A stretch of DNA of 11,697 bases, taken from the NCBI GenBank assembly GCA_023395775.1, contig JAEWYA010000018.1, forward strand, positions 1 to 11,697. Direction: 5' to 3'. The notes beneath the pieces were generated by a model, which worked only from the letters and a program-made list of their open reading frames with translations, ran no database searches and was not told where the DNA came from. The position numbers were made by a program, and so were the translations under genes. The stretch's first letter is position 1. Each line of letters begins with the position of its first letter. Below, in pieces: positions 5,144 through 11,697 of this stretch. The stretch comes from Bacillota bacterium (lineage in GTDB: Bacteria; Bacillota; Clostridia; Oscillospirales; Oscillospiraceae).

Positions 5144-6071
5144 GATTGCAAACAGGAAGGTAATCTGCGACACACTGATGGAGCATGCCAAAACCGACAG
5201 GGATATTGTGGTCCTTTGCAGCGACTCCCGCGGCAGCGCGTCCCTGACGCCGTTCGCGCAGGCTTATCCCGACCAGTTCGTCGAGGTCGGCATCGCCGAG
5301 CAGGACCTGGTTGGCATTGCGGCAGGGCTTGCCAGCTGCGGGAAAAAGCCGTTCGCGGCGTCTCCGGCAGCCTTTGTTTCCACCCGCAGCTACGAGCAGG
5401 CGAAGGTGGACTGTGCCTATTCCAACGTCAATGTGAAGCTGATCGGCATTTCCGGCGGAATCAGCTACGGCGCTCTGGGGATGAGCCATCACTCCGCGCA
5501 GGATATCGCCGCCATGAGCGCGATTCCCAATATGCGCGTCTACCTGCCGTCCGACCGTTTTCAGACGCGCTGTCTCTTTGAGGAGCTTTTGAAGGACACG
5601 AAGCCCGCGTACATCCGCGTGGGCCGCAATCCTGTCGAGGACGTTTATTCTGAGGATCACGTCCCCTTTACCATGGACCGAGCCACCTGGGTGCAAACCG
5701 GTTCGGATGTTGCAATCATCGCCTGCGGTGAGATGGTCCATCCGGCGGTCGAGGCGGCGGATTTACTCAAATTGCAGGGAATCAGCGCCGCCGTGCTGGA
5801 TATGTACTGCGTGAAGCCTCTGGACACGGAGGCAGTGATCAAGGCGGCCTCCGGCGCCCGCGCGGTGGTGACGGTGGAGGAGCATTCTCCCTTTGGCGGA
5901 CTTGGTGCCGTTGTGGCGCAGGTCGTGGGTGAAAATTGCCCGCGGAAAATCAAGAACCTTGCTCTGCCGGATGCGCCGGTGATCACCGGAACCTCCCAGG
6001 AGGTTTTCGACTATTACGGTCTGAACGCGGAGGGAATCGCAAAGGCGACCGCGGAACTGTTGAAGGACTGA
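5136..6071 (+). CDS. Transketolase C-terminal (pyrimidine-binding) subunit
   Basis: The 311-residue protein carries the transketolase pyrimidine-binding and C-terminal domains. The segment FVEVGIAEQDLVGIAAGLA (48-66) contains the conserved Glu (E55) that activates thiamine diphosphate. GISYGALGMSHHSAQD holds active-site His residues, and the C-terminal domain runs from about residue 190 with VLDMYCVKPLD and VVTVEEHSPFGGLG. ATG 5136 is chosen because AAGGAGG (5120-5126) sits 9 nt upstream, inside the preceding gene. The 8-nt overlap with that gene suggests translational coupling for equal subunit amounts. Compared with 1-deoxyxylulose-5-phosphate synthase, the split layout and operon context point to a catabolic transketolase. 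Confidence 0.93.
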   Translation: MNKIANRKVICDTLMEHAKTDRDIVVLCSDSRGSASLTPFAQAYPDQFVEVGIAEQDLVGIAAGLASCGKKPFAASPAAFVSTRSYEQAKVDCAYSNVNVKLIGISGGISYGALGMSHHSAQDIAAMSAIPNMRVYLPSDRFQTRCLFEELLKDTKPAYIRVGRNPVEDVYSEDHVPFTMDRATWVQTGSDVAIIACGEMVHPAVEAADLLKLQGISAAVLDMYCVKPLDTEAVIKAASGARAVVTVEEHSPFGGLGAVVAQVVGENCPRKIKNLALPDAPVITGTSQEVFDYYGLNAEGIAKATAELLKD

Positions 6072-6078
6072 CGGCAGC

Positions 6079-7557
6079 ATGAACGGTTACATCCTATCCA
6101 TCGACCAGAGCACACAGGGGACGAAAGGCATCCTCTGCGACGCGGCGGGCAATCTGATCGCCCGCGCAGATCGGTCGCACCGGCAGATCGTCAATCAGGC
6201 GGGATGGGTGGAGCACGACCCTGAGGAGATTTTCGCCAATACGCTGGCTGTCGCCGACGACGTGCTGAAAAAGGCGGGAGTTGCGGGCCGCGAGATCGCG
6301 GCGGTCGGTATTTCCAACCAGCGGGAGACCGTCATGGCTTGGGACCGGAAAACCGGAAAGCCCCTCTACAACGCCATCGTCTGGCAGTGCGCCCGCGCGG
6401 CGTCCATCTGCAAGGAGATGTCCGAAATGGCCGACAGTGTGCGGGCAAAGACGGGGCTGAATCTCTCTCCCTATTTTTCCGCTGCCAAGCTGACATGGCT
6501 GATGCGCAAAGTCCCGGAAGTCAAGGCGCGCGCGGACAGGGGAACGCTCTGCTGCGGCACGATGGACAGCTGGCTTGTGTTCCAGCTGACGGGTGGGCGT
6601 TCTTTCAAAACGGATTATTCCAACGCCTCCCGCACCCAGCTTTTCAACATTTGCACTCTCTGTTGGGATGATGAGCTGTGCCGGCTTTATGAAATTCCCA
6701 AAGAAAGTCTGGCGGAGGTCTGTATGTCCGACTCTGAGTTCGGAACCACGGACTTCGGGGGACTTCTGGAGCATCCTGTTCCAATTCGTGGCGTGCTGGG
6801 GGATTCCCACAGCGCCCTGCTCGGGCAAAACTGCCGCTCACGCGGCAGCATCAAGGCTACCTACGGCACCGGTTCCTCCGTCATGATGCAGATGGGTCCC
6901 GAGGCTGTCCGCTCTACCCACGGGCTGGTCACCAGCCTAGCGTGGGGACTGAACGGCAAAGTCGAGTATGTTCTGGAGGGCAATCTGAACTACACCGGCG
7001 CGGTAATCTCCTGGCTGAAAAAAGAGGTCGGGCTGTTGGCAGACGACCACGAGAGCGAGTGTCTGGCTGCAAGCGCAAACCCCGATGACCGCGCCTATTT
7101 CGTACCGGCATTTACCGGGCTGGGCGCTCCCTACTGGGACAGCGAGGCGACCGGCATTCTGACCGGTGTAACCAGAACCACCAAAAGAGCGGAAATCGTC
7201 AAGGCCTGCGTGGAGTGCATTGCCTATCAGATCGCGGACCTTGTGGGGCTGATGAGCGAGGATGCCGGACTTCCGGTGACAGAGCTGAAGGTGGACGGCG
7301 GACCTACCGCAAACCGATATCTGATGCAGTTTCAGAGCGATCTGACCAACGCCGCGGTTCACGTTCCCGCGGTGCAGGAGCTTTCCGCCATCGGTGCCGC
7401 CTACGTGGCGGGATTCTCGGCGGGGCTCTATGACGCCGGACGCGTTTTTGAAAGCGCGCATTACACCTCTTATCATGCGTCCATGTCGGCGCAGCGCAGA
7501 GAACAGCTCCTCGCCGGCTGGAAACAGGCCGTCCGTCAGGCATTGACGCACGCCTGA
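6079..7557 (+). CDS. GlpK-like FGGY carbohydrate kinase, altered substrate pocket
   Basis: The 492-residue FGGY kinase aligns along its length with glycerol kinase. The phosphate-1 motif is SIDQSTQGT (7-15), followed by NQRETVMAW (80-88), YNAIVWQC (97-104), the FGGY signature around YFSAAKLTW (132-140), catalytic GDSHSALLGQ (241-250), YGTGSS (262-267), GLGAPYW, and the adenosine motif DGGPTAN. R82, E83, Y132 and D242 correspond to the glycerol contacts R84, E85, Y136 and D246 of E. coli GlpK. The following Gln is Ser here (S243), and the GlpK GTGCFML segment reads GTGSSVM. I infer a substrate with a glycerol-like end but more bulk, such as a ketose. It starts 7 nt after the transketolase C subunit, with AAGGA at 6063-6067. 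True glycerol kinase is possible but does not fit the operon. Confidence 0.88.
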   Translation: MNGYILSIDQSTQGTKGILCDAAGNLIARADRSHRQIVNQAGWVEHDPEEIFANTLAVADDVLKKAGVAGREIAAVGISNQRETVMAWDRKTGKPLYNAIVWQCARAASICKEMSEMADSVRAKTGLNLSPYFSAAKLTWLMRKVPEVKARADRGTLCCGTMDSWLVFQLTGGRSFKTDYSNASRTQLFNICTLCWDDELCRLYEIPKESLAEVCMSDSEFGTTDFGGLLEHPVPIRGVLGDSHSALLGQNCRSRGSIKATYGTGSSVMMQMGPEAVRSTHGLVTSLAWGLNGKVEYVLEGNLNYTGAVISWLKKEVGLLADDHESECLAASANPDDRAYFVPAFTGLGAPYWDSEATGILTGVTRTTKRAEIVKACVECIAYQIADLVGLMSEDAGLPVTELKVDGGPTANRYLMQFQSDLTNAAVHVPAVQELSAIGAAYVAGFSAGLYDAGRVFESAHYTSYHASMSAQRREQLLAGWKQAVRQALTHA

Positions 7558-7616
7558 AAAACTCGTATCTAAAGGCCACCAGCCTTGGATAAAATCTTAG
7601 ATCTGGAGGAATAAAA

Positions 7617-8615
7617 ATGAAAAAGTTTCTTGCGCTCATTCTCGCAGCAGTCATGTGCGCCATGCTGGCTGCCTGCGGCAGCACCAGCACGGCATCCTCT
7701 TCCGCATCCGCTTCAGCTTCCGCAAGCACTTCCAGCGAGCCCAGCAGCTCCAAGATCATGTACATCATCACTCCGTCCACTTCCAACGTGTTCTTCAAGA
7801 CCGAGGCAGAGGTCGCTTCTGCCAAGGCAGAGGAGCTGGGCTACGAGGTAAAGACTTTCTCCCACGACGATGACGCCTCCAAGCAGTCCGACCTCTTCGA
7901 CCAGGCCATTGCCGACAAGGCTGCGGCCATTATCTGCGACAACGCAGGCGCCGACGCCACCATCGAGGCTATTCAGCGTGCCCGCGATGCAGGCATCCCC
8001 ACGTTCCTGATCGACCGTGAGATCAACCAGTCCGGCGTGGCAATCAGTCAGATCGTCGCAAACAACGATCAGGGCGCTGCCGCAATCGCAGAAGTCTGGG
8101 TGGAAGCCATGGGCGAAAAGGGCAGCTATGCCGAGCTCTTGGGTCTGGAGACCGACACTAACTGCTCCGTCCGTTCCGACGCCTATCACCGCGTGATCGA
8201 CCAGTACTCCGACCTGAAGATGGTCGCTCAGCAGTCGGCGAACTGGGATCAGACCGAGGCCTATGAGAAGACTGAGGCCATTCTCCAGAGCAATCCCGAG
8301 ATTACCGGCATCATCTGCGGCAACGACACCATGGCCTGCGGCGCAGCTGCGGCCTGCAAGGATGCCAACCGCACCGACATCAAGATCATCGGCGTGGATG
8401 GCTCCGACGACGCCGCCGCCCTCATCAAGTCCGGCCAGATGGTCGGAACCGCTCTGCAGCAGTGCGCAAAGATCTCCGAGATGGCCGTTGAGCAGGCCGA
8501 TGATTATCTGAAGAACGGCGCCACCGGTCTGGATGAAAAGCAGCTGGTTGACTGCATCGCAATCACTGCTGACAATGTGGACAATCTGTCCAGCTTCGTT
8601 TACACGGAAGGCTAA
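7617..8615 (+). CDS. Ribose-type sugar ABC transporter substrate-binding lipoprotein
   Basis: The 332-residue protein has a signal peptide with lipobox LAAC (residues 17-20), so it is anchored to the outer face of the membrane by Cys20. A Ser/Ala-rich linker (about 21-45) precedes a Peripla_BP_4/RbsB-like domain, with KIMYIITPSTSNVFF at its start, DREINQSGVAISQIVANND in the middle and IICGNDTMACGAAAACKDA later, typical of ribose, galactose and related pentose binders. CTGGAGGAAT (ending 7613) is the ribosome binding site. It begins 59 nt after the kinase; a weak promoter-like TTGACG at 7543-7548 lies in the end of that gene. Codon use is strongly biased toward C-ended codons, suggesting high expression. 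The residues that define the sugar cannot be read with confidence. Confidence 0.93.
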   Translation: MKKFLALILAAVMCAMLAACGSTSTASSSASASASASTSSEPSSSKIMYIITPSTSNVFFKTEAEVASAKAEELGYEVKTFSHDDDASKQSDLFDQAIADKAAAIICDNAGADATIEAIQRARDAGIPTFLIDREINQSGVAISQIVANNDQGAAAIAEVWVEAMGEKGSYAELLGLETDTNCSVRSDAYHRVIDQYSDLKMVAQQSANWDQTEAYEKTEAILQSNPEITGIICGNDTMACGAAAACKDANRTDIKIIGVDGSDDAAALIKSGQMVGTALQQCAKISEMAVEQADDYLKNGATGLDEKQLVDCIAITADNVDNLSSFVYTEG

Positions 8616-8688
8616 TTGGAATCATGGCTCTTGCAGAGAAATAACCGCTGACGGATTCATCGGTTTTCAAAATTGTTGAGGACTAAAA

Positions 8689-8721
8689 GGGGAAGGACCT
8701 CCCTTCGACAGGTCCTTCCCC
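8689..8721 (+). terminator. Perfect 12-bp intercistronic hairpin after the binding-protein gene
   Basis: GGGGAAGGACCT (8689-8700) and AGGTCCTTCCCC (8710-8721) pair perfectly around a 9-nt loop. No T-run follows. Such hairpins between the binding-protein gene and later ABC genes commonly act as partial terminators or 3'-end stabilisers that leave binding protein in excess. This role is inferred. Confidence 0.7.
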
Positions 8722-8764
8722 CATCCCGTTCCATTGTTGAAAATCCGTTTCAGGAGATATGAAC

Positions 8765-9352
8765 ATGAAAAAGAGTTTTACAGCTTTTGCACTGCTTCTT
8801 GCAGTTGCCGCTTTCTCTCTGACCGGCTGCGGAATTGTGACAGTCGTAAAAACAGGCGAGGAGGCAGCATTGACAGGCGAGACGACGGTGGATGTGGCTT
8901 CGGAAGCCGGAGCCACATGGGACGCCGTCGTCGAGGAGATTACTCAGAACGCGGCGGAACTCAGCGAGCTTGATACCGGCTCCGGAACCGGCGCTTATGC
9001 GGTCAAAGGAACCGGCACAATCACCGCGATCGATCAGGAGTCCAAAAATGGCTCCATCACACTTTCTATTGACGGTTATACAGACAAGACGGTAAAAATT
9101 GCCATCGGGCCTGTGTACAGCGGTACATCCGTCCGCGATGCACAGACGCAGAAGGCGTACTCCGATTTTACCAATCAGGGCGAGTGGTCCGAGTATGCGC
9201 TGGGGCTGAACACGATTGTCGATCAACAGGTCGTCGCGCCTAATAACTTTGACGCTAACTCAGTCGGAAAGACTGTTACGTTTACCGGGGCTTGCAGCGC
9301 TCCCACCGGTGACACAATTATGGTTACTCCCGTGGCGCTGGCTGTCGAATAA
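8765..9352 (+). CDS. DUF2291-family lipoprotein of a sugar ABC operon
   Basis: The 195-residue protein has a signal peptide and lipobox LTGC (19-22), so it is probably exported and lipid-anchored. The mature part shows the DUF2291 pattern: an early WDAVVEEI segment, then IGPVYSGTSVRDA, YSDFTNQGEWSEYALGLN and a closing VGKTVTFTGAC with MVTPVALAVE. Members recur in ribose-type ABC operons, beside the binding protein, but their job is unknown to me; a transporter accessory or assembly factor is the usual guess. I start at ATG 8765, which has AGGAGA (8752-8757) 7 nt upstream; the ATG at 8759 lies too close to that site. It sits between the intercistronic hairpin and the ATPase gene. Confidence 0.85.
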   Translation: MKKSFTAFALLLAVAAFSLTGCGIVTVVKTGEEAALTGETTVDVASEAGATWDAVVEEITQNAAELSELDTGSGTGAYAVKGTGTITAIDQESKNGSITLSIDGYTDKTVKIAIGPVYSGTSVRDAQTQKAYSDFTNQGEWSEYALGLNTIVDQQVVAPNNFDANSVGKTVTFTGACSAPTGDTIMVTPVALAVE

Positions 9353-9371
9353 ATCAGAGGAGGACCGTTTT

Positions 9372-10928
9372 ATGTTTGATGACCCAAATGTTGTTCTCCA
9401 CTGCGAAAAAATCGACAAGATCTATCCCGGAACCAAGGCGCTGGACAGCGTTTCCTTCGACGTTCTGCGCGGCAAGATCAACGTATTGATTGGAGAGAAC
9501 GGCGCGGGAAAGTCCACGCTGATGAAGATCATCGCAGGGATCGAGCAGCCATCCGACGGCAAGATGTATATGGACGGCAGAGAGGTCTCCTTCAAGGACA
9601 CCAATGCCGCGCGAAAATACGGAGTCGGCATCATCCATCAGGAGTTGAGCTTGTTTCCCAACCTGAATATCTACCAAAATATCTACGCCGGACACGAGAT
9701 CATCCAAAAAGGGCACCGACTGGACGTGTCTGCGCAGATTCGCGGAGCCAAGGCGGTCCTCGAGCGTCTGGAGCATCCCAAGGACCCCAACGCGCTTGTG
9801 GGAGATCTTCGCGTCGGTCAGCAGCAGATGGTCGAGATCGCGCGGAATCTGGTTGCGCAGGATTTGAAAATCCTGATTATGGACGAACCCACCTCGTCTC
9901 TCTCATCCGCCGAGGTCAAGGTGCTTTTCAAGATCATGCGCGAGTTGACCGCCGCGGGCATCTCCATCGTATACATTTCCCACCGTCTGGAGGAGATCAT
10001 GGAGATTGGCGATCACGCCACGATTTTGCGGGACGGCAAATATGTGGCCGACGCCGAGATCAGCGACATCAACCTGCAGTGGATTGTGCGGCACATGGTC
10101 GGCGGCGATAAATCCTATACCCGTTACACCGGCGGCCCCGAGGTGCAGGAGCGGCCAGTCATCCTTGAGACGAAGGATCTCTGCCTGCCAAAAAAAGGCG
10201 GCGGCTGGCTGCTGGACCACGTGAACATTAAGCTCCACAAGGGCGAGGTGCTTGGCATTTACGGACTGCTGGGCGCGGGCCGCACGGAGTTTTTTGAATG
10301 TCTGATGGGTCTCCGCCCGGAGCATATCGGAGAAATCTGGCTCAACGGCAAGCAGATTCATCCGAAAAGCGTCGCAGGCCAGATCGCGCAGGGCCTTGTT
10401 ATGGTGCCGGAGGATCGTCAGCGCGACGGTCTGGTTCAGACGCTGGACATTGAGAAAAACATCTCTCTGTCCGGGCTGAAAAACTATTACCGGCATTTTC
10501 ACCTCGACAAAAAAGAGGAGGACGCCAAAGTCGACGAGCAGATTCAGGACACCCAGATCAAGGTCGTAAATAAGACCCTCCCAATTTTGTCACTGTCCGG
10601 CGGCAACCAGCAAAAGGTCGTCATTGCAAAGGGCGTGCTGACCGATCCACAGATTCTGCTGCTGGACGAGCCAAGCCGCGGAATCGACATCGGCGCAAAG
10701 ACGGAGGTTTTCGACATTATCCACGATTTCGCCATGCGCGGTATGTCTTTGATCGTGATTTCTTCCGAGCTGAAGGAGATTATTGCGGCAGCGGACCGGA
10801 TTTACGTGCTTTCCAACGGAAAATGCACGGTGGAGCTGACAGGCGACCAGATTTCGGAGGATCAGCTTGTGCTGGCTTCCTATGCCGGATATCATACGGA
10901 ACCCGCTGCTGTCAGCAGCACGCTGTAA
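9372..10928 (+). CDS. Double-domain sugar ABC transporter ATPase (RbsA/MglA type)
   Basis: The 518-residue ATPase contains two ABC domains, as in RbsA, MglA and XylG. Domain 1 has Walker A GENGAGKST (41-49), a signature reading LRVGQQQ (146-152), Walker B ILIMDEP (167-173) and switch His 204. Domain 2 has the usual degenerate Walker A, GLLGAGRTE (298-306, Arg where Lys is expected), signature LSGGNQQ (408-414) and Walker B LLLDEP (429-434). It powers uptake through the adjacent permease. ATG 9372 is chosen because GAGGAGGA (9357-9364) is 7 nt upstream; the longer frame from 9216 overlaps the DUF2291 gene and lacks a site. Fourteen nt separate it from the permease. Confidence 0.95.
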   Translation: MFDDPNVVLHCEKIDKIYPGTKALDSVSFDVLRGKINVLIGENGAGKSTLMKIIAGIEQPSDGKMYMDGREVSFKDTNAARKYGVGIIHQELSLFPNLNIYQNIYAGHEIIQKGHRLDVSAQIRGAKAVLERLEHPKDPNALVGDLRVGQQQMVEIARNLVAQDLKILIMDEPTSSLSSAEVKVLFKIMRELTAAGISIVYISHRLEEIMEIGDHATILRDGKYVADAEISDINLQWIVRHMVGGDKSYTRYTGGPEVQERPVILETKDLCLPKKGGGWLLDHVNIKLHKGEVLGIYGLLGAGRTEFFECLMGLRPEHIGEIWLNGKQIHPKSVAGQIAQGLVMVPEDRQRDGLVQTLDIEKNISLSGLKNYYRHFHLDKKEEDAKVDEQIQDTQIKVVNKTLPILSLSGGNQQKVVIAKGVLTDPQILLLDEPSRGIDIGAKTEVFDIIHDFAMRGMSLIVISSELKEIIAAADRIYVLSNGKCTVELTGDQISEDQLVLASYAGYHTEPAAVSSTL

Positions 10929-10942
10929 AAGGGGAAAAAAAC

Positions 10943-11697
10943 ATGAATGCAGTGAAGACTAAAAAAGACAATTCAAAGCTGATCATGACCCTGCTGAAGG
11001 GACGTACGTTCATCGTTCTGATCATCCTGCTCATTTTCTTCAGCCTTGCAAGTCCAAATTTTCTCTCGTTTTCCACAATGACCATGCTGGCAAAGCACGT
11101 CGCCCTATACGGCGTTCTGGCCATCGGCATGACCTTTGTCATCATCACCGGCGGCATCGACCTGTCCGTCGGCTCCATTGTTGGTCTGGCGGGCATGATC
11201 GCCGGCGGTATGATTCAAGAGGGCGTAACTTTGAAATTCATGGGCGTGACGCTCTATTTCAGCGTGCCGGTGATTGTAATTTTTGTGCTGATTCTGGGCT
11301 GTGCCATCGGCCTTGTCAACGGCTTGGTGGTCACGCGTCTGGGCGTCGCGCCGTTTATCGCGACGCTGGGTACCATGTACATCTGCCGCGGCTGGGCCAG
11401 CCTGCGTAGCAACGGCACTACCTTTTCCAGCATTGCCGGTCAGGCGGCGCTGGGAAATACCGGTTTTAAGCTGGTCGGCGGAAGCATTGGCAGCATTCCC
11501 GTGGGTGCGATCATCTTCTTGATTTATGCGGTGATCGGAGCTTATTTGCTGAAAAAGGTCCCGTTCGGCTGGCATGTGCTCGCCGTGGGCGGCAACAACC
11601 GCGCGGCCAGACTCTCCGGCATCAAAACCAGAAAGGTGACTGTTCTGGTTTACATCATTTCCGGCTTCTGCGCGGCCACAGTCGGCATGATCAACAC
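10943..11697 (+). CDS. RbsC-like sugar ABC transporter permease (3' end outside window)
   Basis: The frame is open from ATG 10943 to the window edge, giving 251 residues of a membrane protein. AAGGGGAA (10929-10936) is the ribosome binding site. A first membrane segment (about 21-37) is followed by the family motif GGIDLSVGS (70-78), further hydrophobic segments, APFIATLGTM (136-145) and the cytoplasmic loop GGNNRAARLSGI (216-227) that contacts the ATPase. RbsC-type permeases are a little over 300 residues, so the last membrane segments are missing. It forms the channel with the ATPase and the binding lipoprotein. The operon may continue past the window. Confidence 0.95.
   Translation, partial: MNAVKTKKDNSKLIMTLLKGRTFIVLIILLIFFSLASPNFLSFSTMTMLAKHVALYGVLAIGMTFVIITGGIDLSVGSIVGLAGMIAGGMIQEGVTLKFMGVTLYFSVPVIVIFVLILGCAIGLVNGLVVTRLGVAPFIATLGTMYICRGWASLRSNGTTFSSIAGQAALGNTGFKLVGGSIGSIPVGAIIFLIYAVIGAYLLKKVPFGWHVLAVGGNNRAARLSGIKTRKVTVLVYIISGFCAATVGMIN

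Noticed and set aside
4307..6071. Sulfoquinovose breakdown by a transketolase route
   Set aside because: That route also uses a split transketolase, but it needs no sugar kinase and needs sulfoacetaldehyde-handling enzymes. A kinase is present here and no such enzymes are seen, though the operon is cut by the window.
6079..7557. Ordinary glycerol kinase (glpK)
   Set aside because: Similarity is strong, but two pocket segments differ and it sits in a sugar isomerase, transketolase and ABC operon with no glycerol genes.
9216..9371. N-terminal extension of the ABC ATPase
   Set aside because: It overlaps the DUF2291 gene in another frame; ATG 9372 has a perfect ribosome binding site and the family's normal N-terminus.

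Overview
The window looks like chromosomal DNA from a gut-type Clostridia bacterium, possibly Oscillospiraceae-like. The basis is GC-rich coding with strong AGGAGG ribosome binding sites, AT-rich intergenic DNA, a clostridial conjugative-element RepA relic, and a LacI regulator divergent from a ribose-type ABC sugar operon. The genus cannot be fixed from sequence alone.

Region 1 (1-1510) looks like the scarred end of an integrated element. It holds the open-ended N-terminal part of a Pro/Ala/Lys-rich protein with two AT-hook motifs (minus strand). Upstream of that gene lie a possible leader ORF and two terminator-like hairpins. Then come a 3' fragment of a tRNA-Ala(GGC) gene that resembles an attachment-site scar, a strong terminator, a frameshifted N-terminal fragment of a RepA-type replication initiator, a second terminator, and a doubtful 54-residue minus-strand ORF.

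Region 2 (1549-11697) is a sugar-catabolic locus. A minus-strand LacI-family repressor is divergent from a plus-strand operon that runs off the window. The operon order is: FucI/AraA-superfamily isomerase, transketolase N-terminal subunit, transketolase C-terminal subunit, GlpK-like FGGY kinase, ribose-type substrate-binding lipoprotein, DUF2291 lipoprotein, double-domain ABC ATPase, RbsC-like permease (cut by the window end). The divergent region carries a good promoter for the repressor, an extended -10 for the operon, and a perfect palindrome, TTAACGCGTTAA, just upstream of the first gene. That palindrome is the best operator candidate.

The genes suggest one pathway. The ABC system imports a sugar, the isomerase makes a ketose, the kinase phosphorylates it, and the split transketolase moves a two-carbon unit to a glycolytic acceptor. 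This set of roles is the one known for the transketolase route of D-apiose breakdown (apiose to apulose, apulose 4-phosphate, then transketolase). The kinase keeps most glycerol-contacting residues of glycerol kinase but changes others, which would suit a ketose with a glycerol-like end. The substrate is an inference; the sequence shows the enzyme families, not the sugar.
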